Positions 36,442 to 45,656 of a DNA stretch of 64,000 nt are shown piece after piece. The stretch's first letter is position 1, and the number at the start of each line of letters is the position of its first letter. The notes under the pieces are model-generated. The model searched no databases, was not told the DNA's origin, and saw nothing but the letters and a program-made list of their open reading frames with translations. A program made the translations under genes and the position numbers. Origin of the DNA: Chryseobacterium pennipullorum (GTDB taxonomy: Bacteria; Bacteroidota; Bacteroidia; Flavobacteriales; Weeksellaceae); assembly GCF_003384725.1 (NCBI RefSeq), contig NZ_QNVV01000017.1:1-64000 (forward strand), read 5' to 3'.

Positions 36442-37581
36442 ATGATACAGCCTATTAAACACTTTGCAATCAATTGGGTGGACGGGATGAAAGTTTCCCA
36501 GAGACACCTTAATGATCAGGATAATTTCTTAATTGATACCATCAGAGATTCCAATTCAATTGGGATTACCACATATAACTATGGGCTTTTGCCGATCTCT
36601 ACTGAATTTACAGACCGTACCATTTTTGATGTTCACAATACAGCAACCAATGACGTACAGCTGGTGATCAAGAGATGCAGTGCCGTGACAATGGCCGGAT
36701 ACCGTATTGAACTTACAGACAGAAGAATCAGTGTGAAATCGCTGGCAAAATCAATGAATGAAGAGCAAGCAGATGGAGAGTATTATATTTTAATATCTGT
36801 AAATCCGTTTGATAAAGTGCCGTTTGGAGATATCGATCCGGAGGAAATCCCGCCCCGCCATCCCAGCGCACAGCCGAACCACCATATTGAGTTGCTTCCT
36901 GTAACATCACTGAACAGCAGCTATTCCGGAGGAAACTACCTGATCATTGGAAAAGTAGATCTAAAGGCCAATATTGCACAGGTAGATTCCAATTTTATCC
37001 CACCATGTACCTCTGTACAAAGTCATCCGGCTTTAGTAGATTATTACAGTAGTTTTGCAAAATCGATCGGAAATCTGCAGCAGTATGCGTTTAAGATCAT
37101 TCAGAAAGCTTCCCATAAAAATCAGAATACGGCACTGGCACAAAACGTAAAGTTCTTATGCAGCACAATGGTGAATACTTTTGGAGATATGTATTTCCAG
37201 TTCAGAAATATTACCCCATGGCAACCCCCTGTATTTTTAATTGAATCTTTTGCAAGACTGGCCCTTCATTTATACAATTCCACACAGCTTTTGGTTCCTG
37301 CCGAACTGGAAGAAATGCTTAATTATAGCCTTGAGTGGAGTGAGATTGCACCGCATACCTTACTAAATCAGTTGTCAATAGTGGCTGAAACAAATTATGA
37401 CCATCACAACTGTGGCGAACCATTGCTTTACATCCAGCAGATGCTGAGAAGTTTAGAAACTATTTTTGCCAAACTGAGTGAGCTTGATTACATCGGTCAG
37501 AGAAAAGAAAACATCATTGTTAATGAACAGGAGGTTTCCAACAACAGCAACCCGAAGAGAGGTTGGAGTGTTCTAGATTAA
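36442..37581 (+). CDS. tssK: Type VI secretion baseplate protein TssK
   Basis: 379 residues. The N-terminus INWVDGMKVSQRHLNDQDNF is the typical Bacteroidota TssK start (shell-like domain), followed by YGLLPIS and a strand-rich region, then a helical domain from about residue 200 and a small C-terminal domain. TssK links the baseplate to the membrane complex. It begins 27 bases after tssN and is closed by a strong terminator, so the unit ends here. Confidence 0.82.
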   Translation: MIQPIKHFAINWVDGMKVSQRHLNDQDNFLIDTIRDSNSIGITTYNYGLLPISTEFTDRTIFDVHNTATNDVQLVIKRCSAVTMAGYRIELTDRRISVKSLAKSMNEEQADGEYYILISVNPFDKVPFGDIDPEEIPPRHPSAQPNHHIELLPVTSLNSSYSGGNYLIIGKVDLKANIAQVDSNFIPPCTSVQSHPALVDYYSSFAKSIGNLQQYAFKIIQKASHKNQNTALAQNVKFLCSTMVNTFGDMYFQFRNITPWQPPVFLIESFARLALHLYNSTQLLVPAELEEMLNYSLEWSEIAPHTLLNQLSIVAETNYDHHNCGEPLLYIQQMLRSLETIFAKLSELDYIGQRKENIIVNEQEVSNNSNPKRGWSVLD

Positions 37582-37601
37582 AATACCCTTATAATAAAAG
37601 C

Positions 37602-37630
37602 AATCCCGAATGTAACATTCGGGATTTTTT
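37602..37630 (+). terminator. Terminator of the tssG-tssN-tssK unit
   Basis: Perfect eleven-pair stem AATCCCGAATG/CATTCGGGATT with a TAA loop, followed by six T. Confidence 0.93.
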
Positions 37631-37664
37631 ATCATAAATATAAAAGTCAGAAGAGCTTTCAATC

Positions 37665-38390
37665 TTATTTTTTATTTTTGCTTAAAAGGTCCAAAGTATG
37701 CTCTACATGTCCGCCACCTTTCCATTCGTCATGACCGGGAATCACAAGTGTGGCCTCTGCATATTTGGTTTTCAGCTTATTCATCGTTTGCGGCCATTGG
37801 GCAACGTTGGCTTCTCCGGTATACCCAAGATCAATTGCCGATTTACTTTTTACGAGGCATCCTCCGTCCAGTATTTTATACTTTGGAAACCATACCACTA
37901 CATTATCAGCCGTATGGCCTTCTCCAAGGAAATCTACTACAAATTCTTCTCCACCAATACGATAAGGCTTGCCTGTTTTTATAATCTCTGTAGAAGTAGC
38001 TTTTCCTTCTTTCTTTAAAAGTTCATTGGTTTTCTCAGTGGCGTAGGTTTTAATTCCTTTGTTATTATAAAAGCTTAAATCTCCGGCTCTGTCTTCGTGT
38101 GAGTGGGTAGCAAACACGGCAATCACTGGAAGGTGATGACGTTTTTGGATCGTATCCATAAGACTCTGATATTGGGTTTTCTGCCATGGAACGTCAAACA
38201 ATACCACTCCTTTTTTGGTCACCAGATACACCGCATTGGTAGAGTATTCTTTACCGCCAAATACGCCAAAAGTTTTGTAAATATAAAAATTGGGCTTAAT
38301 CTGCGGCTCAATGACAAAATCTCTCACCTGAGCATTGGCAAAAGGACTTAGCAGCATTGAAACAATAAAAAACGGAATGCTTTTTTTCAT
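37665..38390 (-). CDS. Class B1 metallo-beta-lactamase, IND-like
   Basis: 241 residues from the ATG at 38390 (frame extension to 38435 ignored because the signal peptide KKSIPFFIVSMLLSPFANA starts here). All subclass B1 zinc ligands are present: His96, His98 and Asp100 in THSHEDRAGD, His159 in GEGHTADN, Cys178 in DGGCLV and His220 in PGHDEW. The sequence reads closely like the chromosomal IND enzymes of Chryseobacterium indologenes (for example FGVFGGKEYS, VPWQKTQYQ, TLVIPGHDEWKGGGHV). It is a periplasmic zinc hydrolase expected to open penicillin, cephalosporin and carbapenem rings. No mobile element is nearby, which fits an intrinsic chromosomal gene. Confidence 0.95.
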   Translation of the reverse strand: MKKSIPFFIVSMLLSPFANAQVRDFVIEPQIKPNFYIYKTFGVFGGKEYSTNAVYLVTKKGVVLFDVPWQKTQYQSLMDTIQKRHHLPVIAVFATHSHEDRAGDLSFYNNKGIKTYATEKTNELLKKEGKATSTEIIKTGKPYRIGGEEFVVDFLGEGHTADNVVVWFPKYKILDGGCLVKSKSAIDLGYTGEANVAQWPQTMNKLKTKYAEATLVIPGHDEWKGGGHVEHTLDLLSKNKK

Positions 38391-38629
38391 AATTTTAAAG
38401 TAATAATTAAATGTTGTATTTGTCGGAAAAGACAAAGTCTATAGAATGTTTTGCAAACGTAAATAAAATTAACGGGTGAAACATTTTATGGATAACAGTT
38501 TAACCGTTTTTTAACGGTTTTTATTTGCATTCAGCTTATAAATGCTAAATTCGAGATGCATGCATCAGGTATAAAAGTCGGGAGAAACGAAATATTTTTT
38601 TCTATTTTCCTAGCCCCCAGCTTTAAGAT

Positions 38630-38659
38630 AAAAAAACGGTGATCTCCACTGAATCACCG
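38630..38659 (-). terminator. Terminator of the DtxR-family regulator gene
   Basis: Stem CGGTGAT/ATCACCG; on the minus strand the hairpin is followed by seven T. It lies seven bases past the stop codon. Confidence 0.85.
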
Positions 38660-38665
38660 GCATTT

Positions 38666-39319
38666 TTATTTCTTAACCAATATTTTCTCCGTTGCTTTTT
38701 TACTGAGAATCTCTGTTGTACCATCAATTTCTATTGTCATTGACTTATCGAAGTTTTCAATCTTCATTACCTTTACTTTGGTATTAAGAAGAAGCTTCCG
38801 GTCATTGAGATAGCTTAAAAAAGCATCATCAGAGAGGGTGACCGAGGCAAAAGTAACATTTTCACCAGGCTCACAGCTGCTTAGCTTATGAAGATTCTGG
38901 GCGATAATATTGCCGTCTTTATCAGGAATAGGTTCTCCATGCGGGTCAAATTTGGGATAATCCAGGATCTCATCCATCTTATCAAAGAATATCTGCGAGT
39001 GAACATGCTCAAGCTGCTCAGCAATCTCATGAACGTTTTCCCATCCGAAATTCATTTTTTTTACCAGAAACATTTCGGTAAGTCTATGTTTGCGAACGAC
39101 CAGCGCAGCTTCGCGCCTTCCGCTTTCGGTAACCAGCAGAGGTTTGTAGGTTTCATAGACCACCCATTTCTTTTCTGCAAATTTCTTCATCATATTATTG
39201 ACGCTCGGCATTTTTACATTGAGAAACTTGCTGAGTTCATTAATCGTCACTTTTCCTTCATTGTCAACTAAATGAAACAAAGCTTTCAGGTAATTTTCTT
39301 CTGTTAGTGTTGCTTTCAA
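38666..39319 (-). CDS. DtxR/MntR-family metal-dependent regulator, TTG start
   Basis: 217 residues, from a TTG at 39319 that gives the usual family start (KATLTEENYLKALFHL). An N-terminal winged helix (VTINELSKFLNVKMPSVNNMMKKF) is followed by the dimerisation/metal-binding domain (VVRKHRLTEMFLVKKMNFGWENVHEIAEQLEHV, with the conserved HxxxE and EQLEH residues) and a C-terminal FeoA/SH3-like domain. Such repressors bind Mn(II) or Fe(II) and control metal uptake. Target genes are not adjacent; the divergent metalloprotease gene starts 234 bases away. Confidence 0.88.
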   Translation of the reverse strand: MKATLTEENYLKALFHLVDNEGKVTINELSKFLNVKMPSVNNMMKKFAEKKWVVYETYKPLLVTESGRREAALVVRKHRLTEMFLVKKMNFGWENVHEIAEQLEHVHSQIFFDKMDEILDYPKFDPHGEPIPDKDGNIIAQNLHKLSSCEPGENVTFASVTLSDDAFLSYLNDRKLLLNTKVKVMKIENFDKSMTIEIDGTTEILSKKATEKILVKK

Positions 39320-39553
39320 AATGTTAGATGATTTTCAGTACAAATCTAACAAATTTTATTGAAACATGTATTCTTTAAACCAAAATCCATCACTCTTATC
39401 GCTCTTTTACACTTACAGTATTCTTATCAGATTTCCAATAACAGTATAGATATTTGTCAATTTTATGGAATTTTATTATCATTTTATTTATTCTACAAAG
39501 GATTGTTAATTTTTATATTGATTTATTAGTTATCTTTAAGAAAAACAAAAACA

Positions 39554-42500
39554 ATGAATTTGAAAATTACATTTCTATCAGTTTGTGCCTCTGTTCTTAT
39601 GAATGCACAGATTTCTAACACGAATGATCTCCGCGCAGATCATCTTCCAGGAACCACTTTCAGACTGGATGTTGATCATTTCAGGAAAAACATAGACGGA
39701 AAGAGAAAAAAATCCGGAAAAATTGAAAATCAATCTCTTGTTTTACCTCTCATTGACGGAAGCAGACAGGAATTTATTCTATCTGAGAATAATCTTCTTC
39801 ATACCCGTCTCAATGACATTGTCACTTTTGACGGCTATTCAAAAGACCGCCAATCTAAACTTAAGCTGACGCTGGCAGGCGATAAAATCACAGCCATTAT
39901 AAAATCCGGAACCGGCTATTTTATCATCGAACCTTATAAAACCAAACCAGGAGAATACCGGATTTATAATTCTTCTGAAATGTTTGGAGAAAATTTCCAG
40001 TGCGGAACTGATGAAACTGAGTTCAGAAAAAGCCTGGAAGCTATCGGTAAAGGTCTGAACGTCCAGAAATCTGTAACCGGTTTTCCTTACGGAAATAAGA
40101 TGAAAACCTTCAGGATGGCTGTTGCAACGACCGGTGAGTTTACCACAGCTTTCGGAAACCAGGATGCCGCATTGGCTGAGCTGGTAGCGATGATGAATCT
40201 TATCAATCAGATCTATGAATCTGAATTATCTATCTCGTTTGAGCTTATTGATAAAACAGTCAACAAAACATTGCTTTTTACAGACGGAGCTACTGATCCT
40301 TTTACGGTAAGCGCATCCTTTGCATCTGCTGCCAACTCCCAGGCAGGATTTAATACAATGAATAGTAACGGCACTCTTCCCTATGCAGATTATGATATCG
40401 GCCACACCTTTAATATTATGCCGGGTACCGGGGGAAGCGCTCAGGGCCAGGCAGGTCCTCAGCCATGTAACTCTTCTTTTAAAGCGAGAGCCTGGAGCCA
40501 GTGGACTCTTTCGATGCCTAAATCATTAACAGCCAATCTGATTGTTCATGAAATGGGGCACCAGTTTGGGGCATGGCATACCTATAATGCGGTAGGCGGG
40601 TCTGCCGGAAGTCCTACCTTCTGTACCGTAGGCTGGAACGGTGATTCTGCAGTAGAACCTGGTGCAGGATCTACGATTATGGCATACGGAAACAACTGTA
40701 CAACTCCAAATGACCAGACCAATTCAGGAAATAACGGGCTTAATTATTTCCACGCCAAAAGTATAGACCAGATTCTGAATACATTAACCTTATACTCAAC
40801 CTGTTTCAATGCTGTTGATGTAGCGAATACTCCGCCTGTAGCCAATGCAGGGAATACTGCTATCAGCATTCCTAAGAATACGCCTTTTAAATTGAAAGGT
40901 ATAGGAAGTGATGCAGAAGATACACAGCTTTCCTATACCTGGGATCAGGTAGACGTAGCCACGAGTAATGATAAGGGTGCATTTGGAAGCACAATCAACG
41001 GAACCGGAGGATATTCTGCAGTGAACAGTACAACAGCACCGCTATTCAGATCTGAGCAAAGCACAAGTACTACGGAACGGTATTTTCCGAAAATGAGGTT
41101 TGTCCTGGAAAACCAGAATACTCCGCCTACCAATGCAGCAGAAGGACTGCCTCTGGTAGCAAGAACAATGAAAATGAGGTTTACAGTGAGAGATAACAGT
41201 GCTGTAGCCGGTGGAGCAGATTCTGATCAGGTTTTGGTAACCGTTACGGATCAGGGGCCTTTGGCGGTTACTTATCCTAACTCTGCGATCAGCGTCAATA
41301 CCGACAGCAATATGAATGTGACCTGGGATGTGAATCAAACCAACGTTCTTAAAAATACAGTCAATATTCTTCTTTCCACAGATGGTGGTGATACATTCCC
41401 TTACGTACTTGCATCTGGGGTTCCCAACAATGGTTCCACAACAGTAACGATTCCTTTCCTTGCCTACACGGATAAGGCCAGAATAAAAGTGAGCGCAGTA
41501 ATCAATGATTATGCAGAGTTTTTTGACGTTTCGAATACCAATTTTATTATCAATTCTACATGTACTGCTTTTCCTTCTGTAATGGTGGAAAACCCGAAAT
41601 CGGTAACCGCTGCACAAGGAAGTCCTCAGACCAATCTTAATTTACAGCCACAAACGTCTTCAAGCGATACGTATAATTCGAAAGTGCTTACTTTTGATGC
41701 GGCCAACATGACGGCCAATCCTTTGTATATAAACAATCAGACCAGCACGGCTCCGTACCTGATTTCTGCCAGTACCAACCTGCTTCCTTATAAAGTGAAA
41801 GCGACAGAGACAGGAACCTATACGCTCAGCTATCCTTCACCTTCCGGTGTCGCGATTACCGTATTTAAAGGAAGCCAGATCAACACGGCCAATTTTGTTT
41901 CTTCCAATGCGATATACAGTGGAACGGGAACCGGATTCAGCTATTACCGTTCGCTTTCTGTATATCTTGAAAAAGGAGTAGAATATCTTGTCACTGCAAA
42001 AAATCTAAGCAACACCCCTGTAGGATCAAGTGTAACGCTAAGCAATGACGGACCGGGAAGACTATATAATATCGTTGATACGCCAGTGGGATTAAGCTAT
42101 ACGTACATCGCAGTGAACACGGTAAGTAACAAGATTGTTGCTGAAAGCACAACAGCCAATTTCACCGCCTTGGCGGTGGGAACGTATACGATACACGGAA
42201 TTTCATTTACAGGAACAGCGAGCAGTCTGATCAATAAATCAATCAGTGAGCTTATCCAGAATAAAACCTGCCATCAGCTGAGCAGAAATAATACGAATCT
42301 GACCATTACGGAAGCTTTGGCAGTAACTGAAACAGCTAAAAAGCAGATCGGATTGGTTCCAAATCCGGTAAAAGACTATCTGCGTGTTTACAGCGATGAG
42401 AAAATTACCCATTATGAAATATATGATGCTTCGGGAAGATTAATGGATTCTAATATTATGAATAATTCAGAGATCAATTTCTCCCGATTTAAAACAGGAG

Positions 42501-42565
42501 TGTATATGCTGAAGTTATTGAATAACAAAACAGTAATCAATCAATCAAAAGTGATCAAAAAATAA
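39554..42565 (+). CDS. Secreted zinc metalloprotease with T9SS sorting domain
   Basis: 1003 residues. Signal peptide (LKITFLSVCASVLMNAQ), a propeptide of about 150 residues (LKLTLAGDKITAIIKSGTGYFIIEP and EYRIYN), then a metzincin catalytic domain with the zinc site HEMGHQFGAWH at about 332-342 and the Met-turn STIMAYGNNC. This is the reprolysin-like M12 type of Bacteroidota. A fibronectin/PKD-like middle part (PVANAGN, YTWDQVD) follows, and the last 80 residues are a type A T9SS sorting domain (VPNPVKDYLRVYS, YDASGRL, GVYMLKLLN, ending KK). It is exported through the Sec and type IX pathways and anchored or released at the surface. Confidence 0.93.
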   Translation: MNLKITFLSVCASVLMNAQISNTNDLRADHLPGTTFRLDVDHFRKNIDGKRKKSGKIENQSLVLPLIDGSRQEFILSENNLLHTRLNDIVTFDGYSKDRQSKLKLTLAGDKITAIIKSGTGYFIIEPYKTKPGEYRIYNSSEMFGENFQCGTDETEFRKSLEAIGKGLNVQKSVTGFPYGNKMKTFRMAVATTGEFTTAFGNQDAALAELVAMMNLINQIYESELSISFELIDKTVNKTLLFTDGATDPFTVSASFASAANSQAGFNTMNSNGTLPYADYDIGHTFNIMPGTGGSAQGQAGPQPCNSSFKARAWSQWTLSMPKSLTANLIVHEMGHQFGAWHTYNAVGGSAGSPTFCTVGWNGDSAVEPGAGSTIMAYGNNCTTPNDQTNSGNNGLNYFHAKSIDQILNTLTLYSTCFNAVDVANTPPVANAGNTAISIPKNTPFKLKGIGSDAEDTQLSYTWDQVDVATSNDKGAFGSTINGTGGYSAVNSTTAPLFRSEQSTSTTERYFPKMRFVLENQNTPPTNAAEGLPLVARTMKMRFTVRDNSAVAGGADSDQVLVTVTDQGPLAVTYPNSAISVNTDSNMNVTWDVNQTNVLKNTVNILLSTDGGDTFPYVLASGVPNNGSTTVTIPFLAYTDKARIKVSAVINDYAEFFDVSNTNFIINSTCTAFPSVMVENPKSVTAAQGSPQTNLNLQPQTSSSDTYNSKVLTFDAANMTANPLYINNQTSTAPYLISASTNLLPYKVKATETGTYTLSYPSPSGVAITVFKGSQINTANFVSSNAIYSGTGTGFSYYRSLSVYLEKGVEYLVTAKNLSNTPVGSSVTLSNDGPGRLYNIVDTPVGLSYTYIAVNTVSNKIVAESTTANFTALAVGTYTIHGISFTGTASSLINKSISELIQNKTCHQLSRNNTNLTITEALAVTETAKKQIGLVPNPVKDYLRVYSDEKITHYEIYDASGRLMDSNIMNNSEINFSRFKTGVYMLKLLNNKTVINQSKVIKK

Positions 42566-42584
42566 GTAAAGAAAAATCATGGAG

Positions 42585-42616
42585 AAAAGGGTTATATTTA
42601 TATAGCCCTTTTTTTA
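42585..42616 (+). terminator. Terminator of the metalloprotease gene
   Basis: Stem from AAAAGGGTTATA to TATAGCCCTTTT (one G-T pair), followed by T. It separates the protease from the propeptide-like gene. Confidence 0.75.
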
Positions 42617-42656
42617 TTAACAAATCAGAAAGGCAATTTTATAAAAACTTTACACG

Positions 42657-43088
42657 ATGAGAAACATTTCATTAATTCTTTTTTTTGCTTTTTTCTGTCA
42701 AGCATTGCAGGGACAGTCACAGCAGTACATCTTCAATTTTAATCCTAAAAAATTCATCAGGGAAAATAGCCTGGAAATGAATGATAAAAAAGAAGTTGTT
42801 TTTAATTTGTATGATATTAACGGCAGAGAAACAAAATATATCACCGTGGACAAAACCAGTGATGCGCTCAGAAAAGCAAAAATATACAGTTTTAAAGGTA
42901 AATCAGAAGACGGCACAAAACTGATTACCTTAACGATTGCCTCAGGAAAACTCAGCGGTTCGTATCTGGAAAACGGCAAAGCTTATTATATTGAGCCGGC
43001 CGAAAAAAACTGCAGGAAAAAATACAGAATCTATTTGAAACCTAACGGTGATTATCAGGTGGGCCAACCGAACGATGTTTTAAAGTAG
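42657..43088 (+). CDS. Secreted protein resembling the protease propeptide
   Basis: 143 residues with a signal peptide (ISLILFFAFFCQALQGQS). The rest resembles the propeptide of the metalloprotease encoded just upstream: in both, a hydrophobic residue and F(D/K)G are followed by a Ser-Lys/Glu-Asp turn, LxLTxA, Lys, a GxxY/FxIEP strand and YRIY. It has no catalytic domain. The two genes are 91 bases apart with a terminator between. A role as separate inhibitor, chaperone or decoy propeptide for this or related proteases is inference. It could also be a stranded fragment of a duplicated protease, although signal peptide and clean stop argue for an intact small gene. Confidence 0.75.
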   Translation: MRNISLILFFAFFCQALQGQSQQYIFNFNPKKFIRENSLEMNDKKEVVFNLYDINGRETKYITVDKTSDALRKAKIYSFKGKSEDGTKLITLTIASGKLSGSYLENGKAYYIEPAEKNCRKKYRIYLKPNGDYQVGQPNDVLK

Positions 43089-43173
43089 AGGATATTTTTA
43101 ATGCGCAACCCGTGTTCCAGAAATATTTTAATTTTTCAGGGGTAATCTTGTTTCTATTTTTTAATTTTACTCT

Positions 43174-44208
43174 ATGAAATTTTCATTCAAAAACGATTAT
43201 TCTGAAGGATGCCATCCGAATATTTTACAGGCGCTTTTACAAACCAATTCAGAACAGCAGACGGGCTATGGTGAAGACATTTATTCTTTACAGGCAAAGG
43301 AACTCATTAAAGAAAAGATCCAGAAGGCAGATTCTGATATCTATTTTGTTTCAGGAGGAACACAGGCCAATCTTATCGTCATCTCTTCTGTTTTAAAACC
43401 TTATCAATGTGTCATTTCAGCTTCTACAGGGCACATCCTGAACAACGAAACAGGTGCAATTGAGGCTACCGGCCATAAGGTGTTGAGCATAGAAACTCCA
43501 GACGGAAAGCTAAGGCCTTCCAATATTATTCCCATCCTGGAAAACCATCAGAATGTTCCCCATCAGGTAATGCCCAAACTTGTGTATATATCCAATTCTA
43601 CAGAGTTGGGAACGATATACCAGGCTAAAGAACTGGAAGAACTTTCAGATTTTTGCAGGCAAAACCGCCTTTACCTTTTTATGGATGGGGCAAGATTGGG
43701 ACATGGACTAACTTCTGAGATCAGTGATCTTTCTCTGGAAAAGATCGCATTATTTACCGATATATTCTACCTTGGAGGCACGAAAAACGGCGCTTTGATA
43801 GGGGAGGCTATTGTTATCAACAATACAGATATTCAGGAAGATTTTGCTTTTAATATCAAGCAGAAAGGAGCTCTGCTGGCCAAGGGCAGGCTGTTAGGGA
43901 TACAGTTTCTGGAACTGATGAAGGATCAACTGTATTTTGACCTCGCCAGACATGCCAACCAGCAGGCGATGAAAATCAAAAAAGCATTGCAGGGAAGAGG
44001 AGTACAGTTCCTTTCAGATACCTATACCAATCAGATATTTCCCATCATAAGCAATGCTCTTATTGATGTTTTGTCTGAGTATTTTGAGTTTTATGTCTGG
44101 AAAAAAATAGATGCTGAGTATTCGGCAATCCGCCTGATCACTTCATGGAATACTGATGATGAAGCAGTCAACCGTTTTATCGAGATTACAGAACGTGAAC
44201 TGTCATAA
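43174..44208 (+). CDS. Threonine aldolase-like PLP enzyme
   Basis: 344 residues, the usual length of the beta-eliminating lyase/threonine aldolase family. The N-terminus KNDYSEGCHPNILQAL is typical, SGGTQANL and GHILNNETGAIE contact the cofactor phosphate, FMDGARLGHGL provides the Asp-Arg pair, and the PLP lysine is in YLGGTKNGALIGE. It cleaves L-threonine or related beta-hydroxy amino acids to glycine and an aldehyde; low-specificity enzymes are common. It is a monocistronic gene closed by a hairpin at 44212-44233. Confidence 0.9.
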   Translation: MKFSFKNDYSEGCHPNILQALLQTNSEQQTGYGEDIYSLQAKELIKEKIQKADSDIYFVSGGTQANLIVISSVLKPYQCVISASTGHILNNETGAIEATGHKVLSIETPDGKLRPSNIIPILENHQNVPHQVMPKLVYISNSTELGTIYQAKELEELSDFCRQNRLYLFMDGARLGHGLTSEISDLSLEKIALFTDIFYLGGTKNGALIGEAIVINNTDIQEDFAFNIKQKGALLAKGRLLGIQFLELMKDQLYFDLARHANQQAMKIKKALQGRGVQFLSDTYTNQIFPIISNALIDVLSEYFEFYVWKKIDAEYSAIRLITSWNTDDEAVNRFIEITERELS

Positions 44209-44233
44209 AAAAAACAGCCCATTTGGGCTGTTT
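44206..44233 (-). terminator. Convergent terminator hairpin
   Basis: Nine-pair stem AAACAGCCC/GGGCTGTTT with an ATTT loop. The T run is strong on the minus strand (lipoprotein gene) and weaker on the plus strand (aldolase gene), so it probably serves both. Confidence 0.85.
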
Positions 44234-44253
44234 CATTTATCATTAATGCTGTT

Positions 44254-44754
44254 TTATTTCAGCGCTTTGGAAACAGTTTTACAATCTGCCGTATTGAGTT
44301 TCTGGCCGTCCTTATAGCTGATTTTTTTCTCGTCAGCATACTTAGACAGTCCGTCTTCTTCTTTATGATCACCAATCCCTTCCGTTAGCATATTGTCTTT
44401 CTGAAGGAAATAAATATCCCTTTTACTTTTTCTGCCTTCTGATGCAAATTCATAGGTCAGTTTCAGGGTATCACCGGATTTAAAACCTGTAACATCTCCT
44501 GTTGAGCTGTCTTTTTCACTGTTTTTATATGACAATTTTCCCGTGATGGTTCCCAGGTTATCATCAATAGAGGCAAAAACACTGTCTTTCCCTGTTACTC
44601 CTATATAACAGAAAGACTTAGGACCCAGAGTATCGATTACCGGCTCTTCTACAGCAAGGGTATCCGCTGTAACTACTGGAGCCGCAGTTTCAGTTTTCTT
44701 ATTACAATTGATTAAAAAAGCTGAGACAGCACTCAATAAGATTAATTTTTTCAT
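44254..44754 (-). CDS. Small lipoprotein of unknown function
   Basis: 166 residues from the ATG at 44754; a TTG at 44775 is not needed. Lipoprotein signal KKLILLSAVSAFLINC gives a plausible lipobox (LINC). The mature part begins with a Thr/Ala/Val-rich linker, then a strand-rich domain (SFCYIGVTGKDSVFASIDD, GTITGKLSYKNSEKDSSTG, LTYEFASEGRKSKRDIYFL). Not assigned to a family by me. It is convergent with the aldolase gene. Confidence 0.7.
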   Translation of the reverse strand: MKKLILLSAVSAFLINCNKKTETAAPVVTADTLAVEEPVIDTLGPKSFCYIGVTGKDSVFASIDDNLGTITGKLSYKNSEKDSSTGDVTGFKSGDTLKLTYEFASEGRKSKRDIYFLQKDNMLTEGIGDHKEEDGLSKYADEKKISYKDGQKLNTADCKTVSKALK

Positions 44755-45059
44755 ATCCTTAATTGTTAAAATCAAATTTCGATAATGCTAAATTAATAAT
44801 ACTATTTATATATGAAAGGATATTGTTGACAAATAAGATTTTTTTTATGAAAATATGTTTTTTAGAAGAAAATAATTTAGCCTGAAGAAAACTATATGGC
44901 TACAGATTGAATTTGAGACATTATTTTTTTCTAAAAAAGGGCATAGCTTTTTCAGCACTAAAGTTATTTTAGTTTTTTACATTGCGTATCGGAAGTACTT
45001 TATAGCTCTTAAAAACAAAGATTTTATTTTTTCTCAGACCTATTTTAACGCTCATGCAC

Positions 45060-45617
45060 TCAAACTCTTAAACTTCCCCTAAATCCTCTTGCAGCGTAAT
45101 AGGAGTCAGCGCCATTATGATAATAGAAAACGGTGTTGTAGCGTCTGTCACAGAATACTGCACCGCCCAATTCTCTTATTTCAGGAGGTGTTTTGATCCA
45201 ACTTGATGTTTTCTGATCAAATTTTCCAAGCTGTTGAAGCTTGCGGTACTGTTCTTCAGTGAGGAGTTCAATGCCCATTTCGGCGGCTTTATCTATGGCA
45301 TTGCTTTCCGGTTTATTGGCCTTACGGGATTCCCAGGCAGGATAATCGTAGCAGAGGCTTCTTCGTTTTGGGCTCTCTGGCGAACAGTCAGCGAAAATGT
45401 ATTCGTCTGTTTTGGGATGATGATCAATAACATCTGGTTCGCCTTCTGTTTCTTCCATTTCGTTCAGTGACCAGAGCTTTTCCGGGCTGGCTTCCAGCTT
45501 TTTCTGGATTTTTTCCCATTTCAGGTCTTTATGACGATGCATATTTTTTTCAAAACGTGTTTTTAATATTTTTAAAAGCGATTCGTTTTGTTCCGGGGTC
45601 AGTTTCTTTTTGTTCAT
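45060..45617 (-). CDS. DUF4256 protein
   Basis: 185 residues from the ATG at 45617; a TTG two codons upstream is less likely. The DUF4256 family is recognised by LLKILKTRFEKNMHRH, WSLNEMEETEGEPDV, YIFADCSPESP, RRSLCYDYPAWESR, and the closing DRRYNTVFYYHNGADSYYAARGFRG. Soluble, function unknown. It is the last gene of the ArsR-headed minus-strand operon (45060-47723), 39 bases after the DoxX-like gene. Confidence 0.85.
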   Translation of the reverse strand: MNKKKLTPEQNESLLKILKTRFEKNMHRHKDLKWEKIQKKLEASPEKLWSLNEMEETEGEPDVIDHHPKTDEYIFADCSPESPKRRSLCYDYPAWESRKANKPESNAIDKAAEMGIELLTEEQYRKLQQLGKFDQKTSSWIKTPPEIRELGGAVFCDRRYNTVFYYHNGADSYYAARGFRGSLRV

Positions 45618-45656
45618 ATCCAATTTTTAATGAGGGTGTAGGTATAAAATTATTAA

